A stretch of 64,000 nucleotides of DNA from Anolis sagrei. Lineage: Eukaryota > Chordata > Lepidosauria > Squamata > Anolidae. The stretch lies in assembly GCF_037176765.1 (NCBI RefSeq), contig NC_090022.1, positions 179,110,117 to 179,174,116 of the forward strand, written 5' to 3'. Made by a program: the position numbers and the translations under genes. Positions 1 through 10,228 of the stretch are shown one piece after another; the stretch's first letter is position 1, and each line of letters begins with the position of its first letter. The notes beneath the pieces are model-generated. The model worked only from the letters and a program-made list of their open reading frames with translations. It made no database searches and was not told the DNA's origin.

Positions 1-409
1 CACGAATCAAACCAATGGGACAAATTTTGGGCCCATGACTAGTGGGGAGGCTTCCCTTCTAATAGTGATGGTTTTTTTCTGCTTTCCTCCCAGTTGCTGC
101 TGCATCCATAGCTGTTTTACATCTGCCACTACTACTGCTGTGTCAGTACCACTACCAACACTCTCCTACTCATGCTGTCCAAGAAAATCTCAATCTAAAT
201 ATACAAGTTGCCTTGATATTTGGATCTGAAGCATTCTATTCGAAAGGCATTTCTCCTATAAGCCTGAGGGACATCAAATTCAGATAGATATTAGAAAACC
301 CTGCTATACAGACCCCAAACCATCTACTATTATGAATACTATGTTTTCATCATAGCTGCTTCTACCCAGTCTTTGGGATTAGTTGAAACAGGATGAATCT
401 TATACATAC
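1..409. other. WDR45 intron, partial
   Basis: This lies downstream (minus direction) of the WDR45 exon ending at 410. The next expected WDR45 coding block was searched for and is not present, so it must lie left of the window. I see no repeat or other gene here. Confidence 0.5.
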
Positions 410-2782
410 TTGTCATGTCTCATGCGGACAGCCAGCGCTGGCTTGGTGAAGGTGAACTCCAGTACTAGCTTGTCTTTGCCTTCCTTCCCTTCACGGGCAT
501 CATCCCAGATCAAGACTACAATGGAAGCATTAAGATAAATTTCAAAGACTGTAAATTATACCTGCTTCTTTATGCACCAATCATATCACTGAATGCAGAA
601 AATGCAGGGATTACACTGGAAGTTTGTTTTTCTAAGTCCTTTGCCTCCATCTCTTTCTTTATGAGTGATACTCACCTGAGATCTCTGAAAATTTGGGGTT
701 GCCACCACCACCTACAATGGCTAGAAGATTGGACCGATGTAGCATTTCAACCAGCGCTACACTGCCCACCTGTTCATGGTCTGACAAAAAGAGAGAGGAA
801 GACAGTTAGGGCGTACATTGTAGTGAAGGAAAAAAATCAATAATGTTTCATAATTCCATTTCCAGGTTCTTCTGCTTCTTACCAAGGTGCCCCTTCTCCA
901 TCAGAGGTTCCACATTATAGATCCGAACTCCTGTCTCCATAGCACAGCAGAAGCAACCTGTGACAGAAGAGAGGTAATAGGTCCACTTTGTAGTAAATAC
1001 CAAAAACAGCATCCCAGAGCTTTGTTGGAGACAGGATGAAGCTCAGCAATTTAGTATTAATGTAAGGGCCCAGTTTTAGACAAGATGAAAGAATAAAGTA
1101 TGTATCTGAATTGCTGCAGAATATATTTGTGGCGTTTGTTTCCAAAAGGTATGAAACTAAACTTAAAAAAAAGAGTTATAAGTGGCAGCACATTGCTGTC
1201 TAGGAGTAGAATATATATAAATAAAAATGTAATGTTTGTTTGTGGGATTAGCATAACTCAAAAACCACTGGATGAATTGACACCAAATTTGAACACAAGA
1301 CACCTATCAGGCCAATGAGTGACCATCACTCATAAAAACACTGAAAAACACAGCAGAAGAGACTTAAAAAGCCAAAAAATAAAAAATTACATTACAACAC
1401 ATGCACAAACCACATATATATACACAAACACACATATATACACAAATATATACATTCATACAGATATATATACACACAAAACATATATACACAGACTGTG
1501 CCACAGCAATGTGTGGCAGGGGCCAGCTAGTATTATGTAAAGATCAAACTATTTATTTATTTACGGTATTCCTATCCTGCCTTTCTCGAACCCAAAGGTG
1601 TCCAAAAATCATCGACTGAGCCATTCCAATGTTCACTTTTGTCTAATTCCGTGTTTGACCATTTCATTAGATTCCGAAGGCTTGTTCAAATAGCCACGTT
1701 TTCACCTTTTTTCCGAAAGGTCAAGAGGGAGGGGGCTGATCTAATATCTCTGGCCACCACTGAGAAGGCCCTGTTTCTCATCCCTATCAAAAACCATCAA
1801 ATCACTTTGGTACAGGGCTTGGAAAATTGAATTTTATGTCAAAGTAATGCAGATCTTCAACATGTGTTTTTTTGTATACCTGCAAAATCTGTGTTTTGAA
1901 TACCTGTAAATTTTCTTTAAATAGCAATTTATTCTGGGCCCTCTGTTGGCACAGTGGGTTAAACCACTGAGCTGATGGACCTGCTGACCAAAAGGTTGGT
2001 GGTGGGAATCTAGGGAGCGGAATGAGCTCCCACTGTTAGCCCCAGCTTCTGCCAACCTTGTAGTTCAAAAACATGCAAATGGGAGTATATCAATAGGTAC
2101 CATTTCTGCAGGAAGGTAACGGCGTTCCATGCAGTCATGCCGGCCACATGACCTAGGAGGTGTCTATGAACAACACTGGCTCTTCAGCCTAAAATAGAGA
2201 TGAGCACCACCCCCCCAGAGTTGGACACAACTAGACTTAATGTCAGGGAAAATCTTTACCTTTACCTAAAATCTGTTCAGATGGGTTTTGTTCCTTTTGG
2301 TAACAAGCTCCACCTTTATGTTACCGAAAAGCAATGCAAAACTTTGCAAAACTTAGTCTGAACTACAAAACTTAGTCTGAACTACAGCTCTCAAAATTCC
2401 CTACTTAGAATGGTCATGAGGTTTTATTTCCAAGTTTTCACAGTGAATGACACAGCCATACAATCTTGAATATCAAGGAAGATAATCTACACTATCTGCT
2501 TTGAACTGAATTATCTGAGTCTACACTGCCATATAATCTAGTTCAAATCAGATAATCTGGATTTTATACAGTGTTGAAGGGATCTACAAAACTCAGCCCA
2601 ATATGTCATGAAATATTGAACTCACAGTATCTGCTTAAAAACCTTGACCGTCTCCCTTCTTGAAGAGGCTTAAGTCCTGAATTTAAAAAAGCAGTGGGGA
2701 ATACTTGGGATTGGATAGAAGCAGATCACTCACTCTGATCCTGATTGAAGCGCAGGCTGTTTACCCCACGCTGCTGAGCCAT
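410..2782 (-). CDS. WDR45: WDR45 (WIPI4), 5' part, four coding exons
   Basis: WDR45/WIPI4 is a PROPPIN beta-propeller that binds phosphoinositides and ATG2 during autophagosome formation in the cytoplasm. Coding exons on the minus strand are 2734-2782 (ATG at 2780-2782), 883-957, 676-780 and 410-515. Each has an AG acceptor and a GT donor (GTGAGT, GTAAGA, GTGAGT, GTATGT), and the frame holds through every join. The product opens [16 protein letters not shown] and continues through [31 protein letters not shown] and [11 protein letters not shown], which I recognise as WDR45. WDR45B differs clearly at these positions. About 111 of roughly 360 residues are present. The lipid-binding loop and most blades lie beyond the left edge. 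GPKOW follows upstream on the same strand, as in human. The untranslated first exon is probably near 5690-5870. Confidence 0.95.
1209..1530 (+). mobile_element. Short non-autonomous Helitron
   Basis: The 5' part matches the family start (TATATAAATAAAAATGTAAT). The 3' end has the hairpin GCCAC...GTGGC a few bases before a terminal CTAG (1527-1530), followed by T. These are Helitron hallmarks. The interior is an A/C/T-rich TATACACA tract. It lies in WDR45 intron 1. Confidence 0.75.
1545..1790 (-). mobile_element. L2-type LINE 3' fragment
   Basis: The minus strand matches the last codons and 3' tail of the L2-type element at 18346-21990, including the block around GAGGGGGCTGAT and the TTTATTTATTT tail complement. 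It is a 5'-truncated, diverged copy. Confidence 0.65.
1936..2275 (+). mobile_element. Sauria-type tRNA-derived SINE
   Basis: It has a tRNA-like head (GGCACAGTGGGTTAAACCAC, the A-box region), a body with GCCGGCCACATGACC, and a CTTTACCTTTACC tail. It shares body and tail with the copies at 33139 and 38035. Confidence 0.8.
2450..2582. mobile_element. Palindromic MITE (TATAATC family)
   Basis: The sequence folds back on itself: CACAGCCATA...GATAATC on one side and GATTATC...TATACAGTGT on the other. The same family occurs at 27290, 28663 and 56575. No coding capacity. Confidence 0.6.
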
Positions 2783-3149
2783 GATGGAGCCTTGTGGGGC
2801 ACCCTCAGGTGGGGCAGGAGCACAGGAGTTGTCTGATTTTGTTTCCCGGGATGATGGCTACCATGTCAGGGAGAAAAGAAGCAAAAAAGCAAACTTGACA
2901 GGAATAACAACAATGAAAAACCAATCAACCAAGCCTAGTTGGCTCTTCAGTTCAATTCCAGATTCTGAGAAAGGCGTATTGTCTTGCTATACCTAACCCT
3001 TTTGCATATCCATTCAGATTCAATCAATGCCCACATCTGTTCCCAGTAAGAGCCTAATATCCTTTCCCTCCCTCTGCTGTTGGTCACTTATGAAATGCTT
3101 GGGTTTCTTTCTCTCGGGTTCACTGTCCAGCTCCCACAATCCTGCACAG

Positions 3150-3440
3150 AAATGAGGAATATGAAGGCATGCGCCACCCTAACTTTAGACTGAGGAATGA
3201 CCTGCCAGAAGAGACCTGGTAGCTGAATGAGCCCTCTGAATTGAAGACACAACAGAATACCTATCTCTTCAAGCAAACTTATCCAGTCAATTTTAAGCTG
3301 TGCTTTTTAACTGTATATTTCATTGATATTGGTGGTTTAGTCTTTGTTCTGTGCATTCTAATATATGTATGTTGATAGTGTTATAGTTTATCTGTGTGTT
3401 TTAACCATATTTGTGCTCCATCTCGAACTGTGAGGAGAGG
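3150..3440 (+). mobile_element. Old LINE 3' remnant (L2/CR1 type)
   Basis: A decayed reading frame (RNDLPEETW...LFKQTYPV) resembles L2/CR1 C-termini, followed by a T-rich 3' UTR-like stretch. Highly diverged and weakly supported. Confidence 0.4.
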
Positions 3441-3777
3441 CAAATTATATTATTATTACTATCACTATTTCATCTTGATACTTCAGGATCTTAAACCCTA
3501 AGCCCTTCCTCTCATCTTTTTGTATGTTGTTGTTATTGTTGTTGTTGTTTATTCTTGACGCTTCTGGATCTTGAACCCCTAAGCTCTTCCTCTCATCTTC
3601 TTGTATATGCTTACGACTATTATTATTATTTAATCTTGACACTTCGGGATCTTAAACCCAAAGTCTCTCATCTTTTTGTATTTTTTGTTATTATTGTTTT
3701 TGTTGTTGTTGTTGTTTAATCTTGACACTTCTGGATCTTGAACCCTTAAGCCCTTCCTCTCATCTTCTTGTATATGC

Positions 3778-3809
<32 letters not shown>

Positions 3810-3896
3810 TAATCTTGACATTTTGGGATCTTAAACCCTAAGACTTTTCTCTCATCTTTTTGTATGTTGTTGTTGGTACAGGGGTTGTTGTTATTA

Positions 3897-4220
3897 CTAG
3901 CCGTCCCCTGCCATGCGTTGCTGTGGCCCAGTCTGTGTATATGTGTTTTGTGTGTGTGTATATATGTGTGTGTGTATATTTGTGTATATGTATATATGTA
4001 TGTTCGCATATGTGTGTGTGTGTGGTTTTGCGCATTTGTTCTAATGTATTTTTTATTTTTTGGCTTTTGAAGTCTCTTCTACTGTTTTTTCAGTATTTTA
4101 TGAGTGATGGTCACTTGTTGGCTGATAGGTGTATTGTGTCCAAATTTGGTGTCAATTTGTCCAGTAATTTTTGAGTTATGTTAATCCCATAAACAAACAT
4201 TACATTTTTATTTATATAGA
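3897..4220 (-). mobile_element. Short non-autonomous Helitron
   Basis: Read on the minus strand it starts TCTATATAAATAAAAATG after A (4220) and ends with the GCCACAGCAACGCATGGC hairpin and CTAG (3897-3900) before T. Both ends and the A/T insertion junction fit a Helitron. Confidence 0.85.
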
Positions 4221-4386
4221 TTATTATTATTTAATCTTGACACTTTTGGATCTTGAGCCCTTAAGCCCTTCCTCTCATCTTCTTGTATGTACTTACTACT
4301 ACTACAAGATTGGTACATAGCAAACAAGATCACTATGCTGGCTTTTGTATTGGATCACACATCGGACACTTCCCAAGGGTCTAGGA

Positions 4387-4746
4387 CAGGGGTCCTCAAT
4401 TTTTTTAAACAGAGGGCCAGGTCACAGTCCCTCAAACTGTTGGAGGGCTGGATTAGAATTTGAAAAAAGAAAACATGAATGAATTCCTATGCACACTGCA
4501 CATATCTTATTTGTAGTGCAAAAAACACTTAAAAACAATACAATAATTAAAATGAAGAATAATTTTAACAAATATAAACTTATTAGTATTTCAGTGGGAA
4601 GTGTGGGCCTGCTTTTGGCTCATGAGATAGGATTGTTGTTGTGTGCTTTCAAGTAGTTTCAGACTTAGGTTGACCCTGAGCGAGGGCCGGGTAAATGACA
4701 TTGGAGGGCTGTATCCGGCCCCTGGGCCTTAGTTTGAGGACCCCTG
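4387..4746 (+). mobile_element. hAT-type MITE, CAGGGGTCCTCAA family
   Basis: The terminal inverted repeats are CAGGGGTCCTCAA and TTTGAGGACCCCTG. Perfect 8-base target duplications GTCTAGGA lie at 4379-4386 and 4747-4754. It has no transposase. The interior includes a piece resembling the 3' part of the MIR-like SINE (CTTTCAAGTAGTTTCAGACT). Confidence 0.9.
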
Positions 4747-5689
4747 GTCTAGGACTATGTAATGTTTTGGCAAATAATGTGTGCAGATCCGAGTAGGGTG
4801 GCCTTTTGCAGCTGACAGATGGTAGTTTTGTCAGTACCGACTGTTTTCAAATGCAGGCCAAGGTCTTTAGGCACTGCACCCAGTGTGCCAAACACCACTA
4901 GGACCACCTTGACTGGCTTGTTATTCTTCTTCTTATTAGTCTTATTACTGGACACTTCCCAAATGTTTAGGACTGTGTGATGTATTGGCGAATAATGCCT
5001 GCAGATTCCAGTAAGATGGCCTTTTGCAGCTGGCAGGTGGTAATTTTGTCAGCGCCGATTGTGTTTAAGTGCAGGCCAAGTTCTTTAGGCACTGTACCCA
5101 GTGTGCCGATCACCACTGGGACCACTTTTACTGGCTAGTTATTATTCTTATTATTGGACACTTCCCAAATGTCTAGGACTGTGTGATGTATCAGCAAATA
5201 ATGCGTACAGATCCCAGTAAGATGACCTTTTGCAGCTGACAGATGGTAATTTTGTCAGCACCGATTGTGTTTAAGTGCAGGCCAAGTCCTTTAGGCACTG
5301 CACCCAATGTGCCGATCACCACTGGGACCACTTTTACTGGCTTGTGTCAGAGTCTTTGCAGTTCGATCTGTAAATCCTCACATCTTCTTGTATGCACTTA
5401 CTACTACTACTATTTAATCTTGACACTAAGCCCTTCCTCCCATCTTCTAGTATGTTACTTTGCCACAAACCCCAACTTGTCCTTATGTCTCCCCCAAATC
5501 CAGCCTCATTCTGCCTCCCTAACATTAACACTCCGACTTAATTTCCATACAAAACCAGGGGGCCCTGGTTCCTTGATGCCCACACCCAAAAGGCCCCTGA
5601 ACCCACCTCTTTTCTTTCTGTTCTTCTTTTGGGGCCTGCTCTTTCTCTGTGCCCAGCCCGCCCTCCCCTTCCTTCCCTCTCAGGCTCAC

Positions 5690-5935
5690 CTTTCTGACTT
5701 CAAATGCTGTTTTCTGACAAGTAAACACCAGCCTCTTCCCAAGCTGATCGCAGTGTTGCACTGTCACGTGACGTAAAGAGCCGCCGACGTCTCGGCGTCC
5801 ATTTTAGTCCCTGGCAAAAGGAGAGACTTGTGTGGGGTCCGTCTGCTTCCCGAACCAAACGGAAGTCGGCCATTTTGGATTCTGACGTCACCCAAGCCGT
5901 TTTTCCGCAATCTCCATTTTGGAAGCTGGCAGAGT
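5690..5935 (-). promoter_or_regulatory. CpG-rich promoter block, candidate WDR45 promoter and untranslated exon 1
   Basis: This is a GC- and CpG-rich island in AT-rich DNA. It holds CLEAR GTCACGTGAC (5763-5772), CRE TGACGTCA (5883-5890), an ETS-like CGGAAGT (5860-5866) and three CCATTTT YY1-like sites (near 5799, 5870 and 5914). Reading on the minus strand, a good donor AAAG|GTGAGC closes a possible untranslated exon at 5690, with the WDR45 start exon about 3 kb downstream. Assignment to WDR45 is inference from position and orientation; a plus-strand transcript is not excluded. Confidence 0.55.
5763..5772. promoter_or_regulatory. Perfect CLEAR/E-box palindrome
   Basis: The sequence GTCACGTGAC is the full palindromic CLEAR motif bound by TFEB/TFE3 family factors. 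It overlaps a TGACG half-CRE (5769-5773). Confidence 0.6.
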
Positions 5936-5984
5936 AAAACACTGTAAGGCCCCAACAGCAGCAACTGAAACTCAGACTGACTCT

Positions 5985-6634
5985 ATAGGCCAGGATATTC
6001 CCAGTGGGATTTTGGCCTGCATCAATAGGAGTCTAGTGTCTAGGTCCAGGGAAGCCATGCTACCCCTCTATCCTGCCTTGGTTAGACCACACCTGGAATA
6101 TTGTGTCCAATTCTGGGCACCACAATTGAAGAGAGATATTGACAAGCTGGAAAGTGCAACTAAAATGATCAAGGGTCTGAAAAACAAGCCCTATGAGGAG
6201 CGGCTTAAGGAGCTGGGCATGAAGAAGAGAAGGCTGAGAGGAGACATGACAGCCATGTATAAATATGTGAGAGGAAGTTATAGGGAGGAGGGAGCAAGCT
6301 TGTTTTCTGCTGCCCTGGAGACTAGGACGCGGAACAATGGCTTCAAACTACAAGAAAGGAACATTAGGAAGAACTTGTAAGCCGCTCTGAGTCCCCTTCG
6401 GGGTGAGAAGGGCGGCATATAAATGTCGTAAATAAATAAACTTCCTGACTGTGAGAGCCATTCAGCAGTGGAACTCTCTGCCCGGAGTGTCGTGGAGGCT
6501 CCTTCTTTGGAAGCTTTTACACAGAGGCTGGATGGCCATCTGTCAGGGGTGCTTTGAATGCAATATTCCTGCTTCTTGGCAGAGGGTTGGACTGGATGGC
6601 CCAGGAGGTCTCTTCCAACTCTATGATTCTATGA
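5985..6634 (+). mobile_element. CR1 LINE 3' fragment
   Basis: The frame reads YPALVRPHLEYCVQFWAPQ and later KPYEERLKELGM...RLRGDM, the classic CR1 C-terminus. It ends in GATTCTATGA, the CR1 tail. An L2-type tail is nested at 6377-6438 with AACTT on both sides (6372-6376 and 6439-6443). Confidence 0.9.
6377..6438 (+). mobile_element. L2-type LINE tail nested in CR1
   Basis: This is about 62 bases: GTAAGCCGCTCTGAGTCC, a GGGGTGAGAAGGGCGG hairpin and an AAATAAATAAA end. The flanking AACTT repeat suggests a very short target-primed insertion. Confidence 0.65.
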
Positions 6635-6918
6635 TTTACTGGAATCTAATGCTCACTTTTTTTGCTTAATTTCCTTCGCACAATTAGTGTGCACCTTCCG
6701 ATTTGCACAATACACTCATCTTGGTACTGAACCAAAGCAAAAGGGGAAGCTTCTTCAGGATCTGCACCTGGAGCTCCTATTTGAGGGACCTCATCTCTAA
6801 TTTGCCATTGCTCAGTGTTAGGCAATGCTGGGATTTGTAGTTTGGTGAGGCATCAGCATTCTTCGGCAGCCCCCATGATTCCAAATGACATTAAAATAGT
6901 CGACATTAAAGTCAGCAA

Positions 6919-7585
6919 AGGACAAGAGGGATCCTCTCACTTCTGCAGGAGTCTACCGTATACCATGCAGCTGTGGACAAGTCTACATAGGGACCACCAA
7001 ACTCAGCGTTGCCCAAATACGAATCAAGGAACATGAAAGGCACTGCAGACTACTCCAACCAGAGAAGTCAGCCGTAGCAGAGCACCTGATGAACCAGCCT
7101 GGACACAACATATTATTTGAGAACACAGAAATGCTGGACCACTCCAAAAACCACCATGTCAGACTACACAGAGAAGCCATTGAAATACACAAGTATGTGG
7201 ACAATTTCAACAGAAAGGAGGAAACCATGAAAATGAACAAAATCTGGCTACCAGTATTAAAAAAAACTCTAAAATTACAACAACAAAACAACAGAGAGGA
7301 AACAATCAGGGACATCTAATCACCTCTCATCAAAAGATTGCCCCAGGCACTGCCAGGCCATCAAATGCTAATCAAAGTGGTCAGCTGAAACATTCACACC
7401 TAGCTCCAACAGACAAGAGGTCTTTGTCCCACCCTGGTCATTCCACAGATATATAAACTCATTTTTCTAGTTCCAACAGATCTTATTACATCTGAGGATG
7501 CTTGCCATAGATGAAAGCGAAACGTCAGGAGAAAATGCCTCTAGAACATGGCCATATAGCCCGAAAAAACCTACAACAACCCAGA
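6919..7585 (+). mobile_element. Penelope-like element, GIY-YIG endonuclease end and 3' tail
   Basis: The frame from about 6919 to the stop at 7317-7319 reads ...DPLTSAGVYRIPCSCGQVYI and then REAIEI...NFNRKEE. This is the C-terminal GIY-YIG endonuclease typical of Penelope-like retroelements. It runs straight into the family 3' tail (7320-7585), which carries a hammerhead-like core at about 7494-7530. The reverse transcriptase part is absent. Confidence 0.8.
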
Positions 7586-7854
7586 CATTAAAATCACTAC
7601 TGACGAAGAGGTCATGAGTTCGAAGCCAGCCCGGGTCAGAGTGAGCTTCCAGCCGTTTGCTTAGCTTGCTGTCGACATTTGCAGCCCAAAAAACAGTTGA
7701 ATCTGTCAAGTAGGAAATTTAGGTACCACTTATGCAGGGAGGCTAATTTAACTAATTTATTTATTTATTATTATTTTAATAATTATTTATTAACCTCAAA
7801 AGAAATGCTATATACATAAAAAGAGGTGGAACAATATAGTGAAAGAAAAGTACC

Positions 7855-7917
7855 GCTTTGAGTCCCCCTAGGGGTGACAAAAGCGGTATATAAATGCTGT
7901 AAATAAATAAATAAATA
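7855..7917 (+). mobile_element. L2-type LINE tail
   Basis: It contains ACCGCTTTGAGTCCCC, a GGGGTGACAAAAGCGG hairpin and the TATATAAATGCTGTAAATAAAT end shared with the other L2 tails here. Confidence 0.65.
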
Positions 7918-7924
7918 ATAATAG

Positions 7925-9025
7925 AGTAGGAAATAAAAATAAGTCTTAACAAAAACTACTTCATTCTTTTCTTTAAGCCAGATAACCTGGCATGTGGCAA
8001 GGCTCAGGTTGCATTGCAGCAGGTGGTGTGTCATTTTCGCTTCTTCACACTCGCATGTCGTGGACTCCACTTGGTAGCCCCATTTCTTAAGGTTGGCTCT
8101 GCATCTTGTGGTGCCAGAGCACAGTCTGTTCAGCGCCTTCCAATTTGCCCAGTTTTCTGTGTGCTCAGTGGAGAGTCTCTCCTTTGGTGTCAGCCATTGA
8201 TTGAGGTTCTGGGTTTGAGCCTGCCACTTTTGGACTCTCGCTTGCGGAGAAGCTCTAGCGAGTGTCTCTGTAGATCTTAGAAAGCTATTTCTTGATTTAA
8301 GTCGTTGGCATGGTGGCTGATACCCAAACAGGGGATGGGCCGGAGATGTCACTGCTTTGATCCTTTCACTATTGGTTGCTACTTCCCGGTAGATGTCAGA
8401 TGGTGCAATACCCGCTAAATAGTGTAATTTCTCCAGTGGTGCAGGGCACAGACAGCCCGTGATAATGCAGCATGTCTCATTAAGAGCCACATCCATTGTT
8501 TTAGTGTGGTGAGATGTGTTTCACACTTGGCATGCGTATTCACCAGCAGAGTAGCATAGCACAAGGGCAGATGTCTTCACTGTGTCTGGTTGTGATCCCC
8601 AGGTTGTGCCAGTCAGCTTTCGTATGATATTATTTCTAGCACCCACTTTTGGCTTGATATTCAGGCAGTGCTTCTTGTAGGTCAGAGCACGGTTCAGAGT
8701 GACTCCCAGGTATTTGTGTGTGCTGCAATGCTCCAGTGGGATTCCTTCCCAGGTAATCCTCAGAGCTCGGGATGCTTGTCTGTTCTTAAGATAGAAAGCA
8801 CATGTCTGTGTTTTAGATGGATTAGGAATCAGCTGGTTTTCCCTGTAGTAGGCAGTAAGAGCACCTAGAGCTTCGGAGAGCTTCTGTTCAACCATTGTGC
8901 AGTAATGGCACGATCATCAGCATAGATAAAGCTCTCCATCCCTTCTGGCAGTGGCTGGTCATTTGTGTAAATGTTGAACATTGATGGCGCAACCACGCTC
9001 CCCTGAGGCAGGCCAATAGTGATGG
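7925..9025 (-). mobile_element. Non-LTR retrotransposon RT fragment
   Basis: The minus strand reads GLPQGSVVAPSMFNIYTN and IYADDRAITAQ (RT motif C, YADD), then KYLGVTLNRALTYKKHCLN, and further on CCIITGCL, GYQPPCQRLKSR and a Cys-rich end near CECEEAKMTHHLLQC. It resembles jockey/I-group type elements. The exact family is uncertain. It is 5'-truncated and the frame is interrupted. Confidence 0.7.
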
Positions 9026-10228
9026 ATGGTGGGAGTTGCAGTTCAGCAACACCTGGAGGACAGTTTGTTCTTCATTCCAATCCCGGGAATGCATAACTAC
9101 TAATGTATGAAATGTAAAGATACAAGGTTTGTTCTCCAACATAATTAGTGTTTGGTTATTACATTTTTTATCACAATCAAGCCACACAATGGGGAGGAAA
9201 AACGAAATTTATTTTGTTCCTAATACTAGTTAACTTAAAAAAAAATCTTAAATTCACCCATGATGACCAAATAAGCAGATTTACAAAGTAGCTCATTTTT
9301 GACAAGTCCATTACCACACCAGCCACTGCTAAGATAGGAAGAGTCCTCACATGCTTCTGAGAGAGAGCACTTTACACACGTTTTCTGAATGACAGAATGT
9401 ACAGACATCCTCTTAAGAGGATAGGTCTATGACGAGGTTTGATGTCCTTCATGTAGTTGCAGTCTAAAATAACTTGAAAATGATTTAGGGCATTCCATTC
9501 TTTAGGATATGCCCTGTTAAGAGCTCAGTCCTTGTGAAGACCATTATTTACGCACAAACTCTGTATTAAATATTTATCTTCTGTTGATTTGTGGATCAAA
9601 GACCTTGTGTTCTGTGGAAAGAAGCCTTTGATGTGTTTAGTTCTGGAAACTCCAAGGCTGGAGAGAAACATACATCCAAGGCTCCACTCAATGCACTTTT
9701 CCTTTTCTTCCACTTGCTACCTCTCATATATATGAACAGAAATTAGAGCACAGCCCATTAAAAAAATCTGGACATCGCTGCACTATGTATTATTGAATAC
9801 TCTATCTGGAATAAGACTTTTTTGTTCTAGGGCCAGCCTAATTTCTTGCTCTTTTGGAACAAGAGTTGACCTGCAACTGTTTGAAAGCACACCAGATTGC
9901 ATTCACTATGTATGGTCTTGCTTCTGGTAGTGCTTTGATACTCATGTTCTTATGTATTGTCACCATTTTAAAAAAATGTTAATGAATAAAACAAAATAAA
10001 TGCAGCTCCAGCATTCAATAAAATATAAATATATATTCCAGGTCACTGTGATTTAATCCACTTTGAAAAAGGAGGCAGTCTCCTTCCTTGCTGAAAACCT
10101 GCTTTTAGCCCTTGGCACTTAAGACACCTTTCCCTAAGAACAAATTGCAGGCTGGCTTTTTCCTTGATTCTAAGCCTTGGAGCGCTTCTCTTCCACAGAT
10201 GCTGTGTAACTTGGAGGGACTGCAAAGC
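9026..10228 (-). other. Probable GPKOW 3' UTR and flank
   Basis: This lies between the GPKOW stop (10229) and the LINE fragment. An AATAAA on the minus strand at 9208-9213 is one possible poly(A) signal. I see no other gene, and no repeat I can name with confidence. Confidence 0.4.

Larger units (their letters stand above)
3440..5460 (-). mobile_element. Composite LINE 3' region with two tandem-repeat types
   Basis: On the minus strand this holds a non-LTR retrotransposon C-terminus (KVVLVVFGTLGAVPKDLGL...LLGSAHII). That block repeats about three times between 4747 and 5345, with a period near 205-220 bases. A second unit of about 75-95 bases (IQEDERKG...QDPEVSRL followed by an AAT-encoded Asn run) repeats from 3440 to 3880, and again near 4225-4300 and 5375-5455. 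A Helitron (3897-4220) and a hAT MITE (4387-4746) are inserted in it. The LINE family is uncertain; R4/Dong-like or I-group are possible. Confidence 0.55.

Noticed and set aside
661-843. Small plus-strand frame
   Set aside because: It lies opposite a WDR45 coding exon.
1936-2020. tRNA-like A- and B-box sequences (also at 33139, 38035 and 55741)
   Set aside because: Each continues into a SINE body and tail. No clean cloverleaf with its own termination was seen, so they are not called tRNA genes.
3445-4035. Asn-rich and Tyr/Thr/His-rich small frames
   Set aside because: They are translations of AAT microsatellites and the Helitron TACACA tract.
5243-5776. 177-codon plus-strand frame
   Set aside because: It is antisense to a LINE C-terminus and then crosses into the CpG-rich promoter block. 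No domain or codon pattern of a gene.
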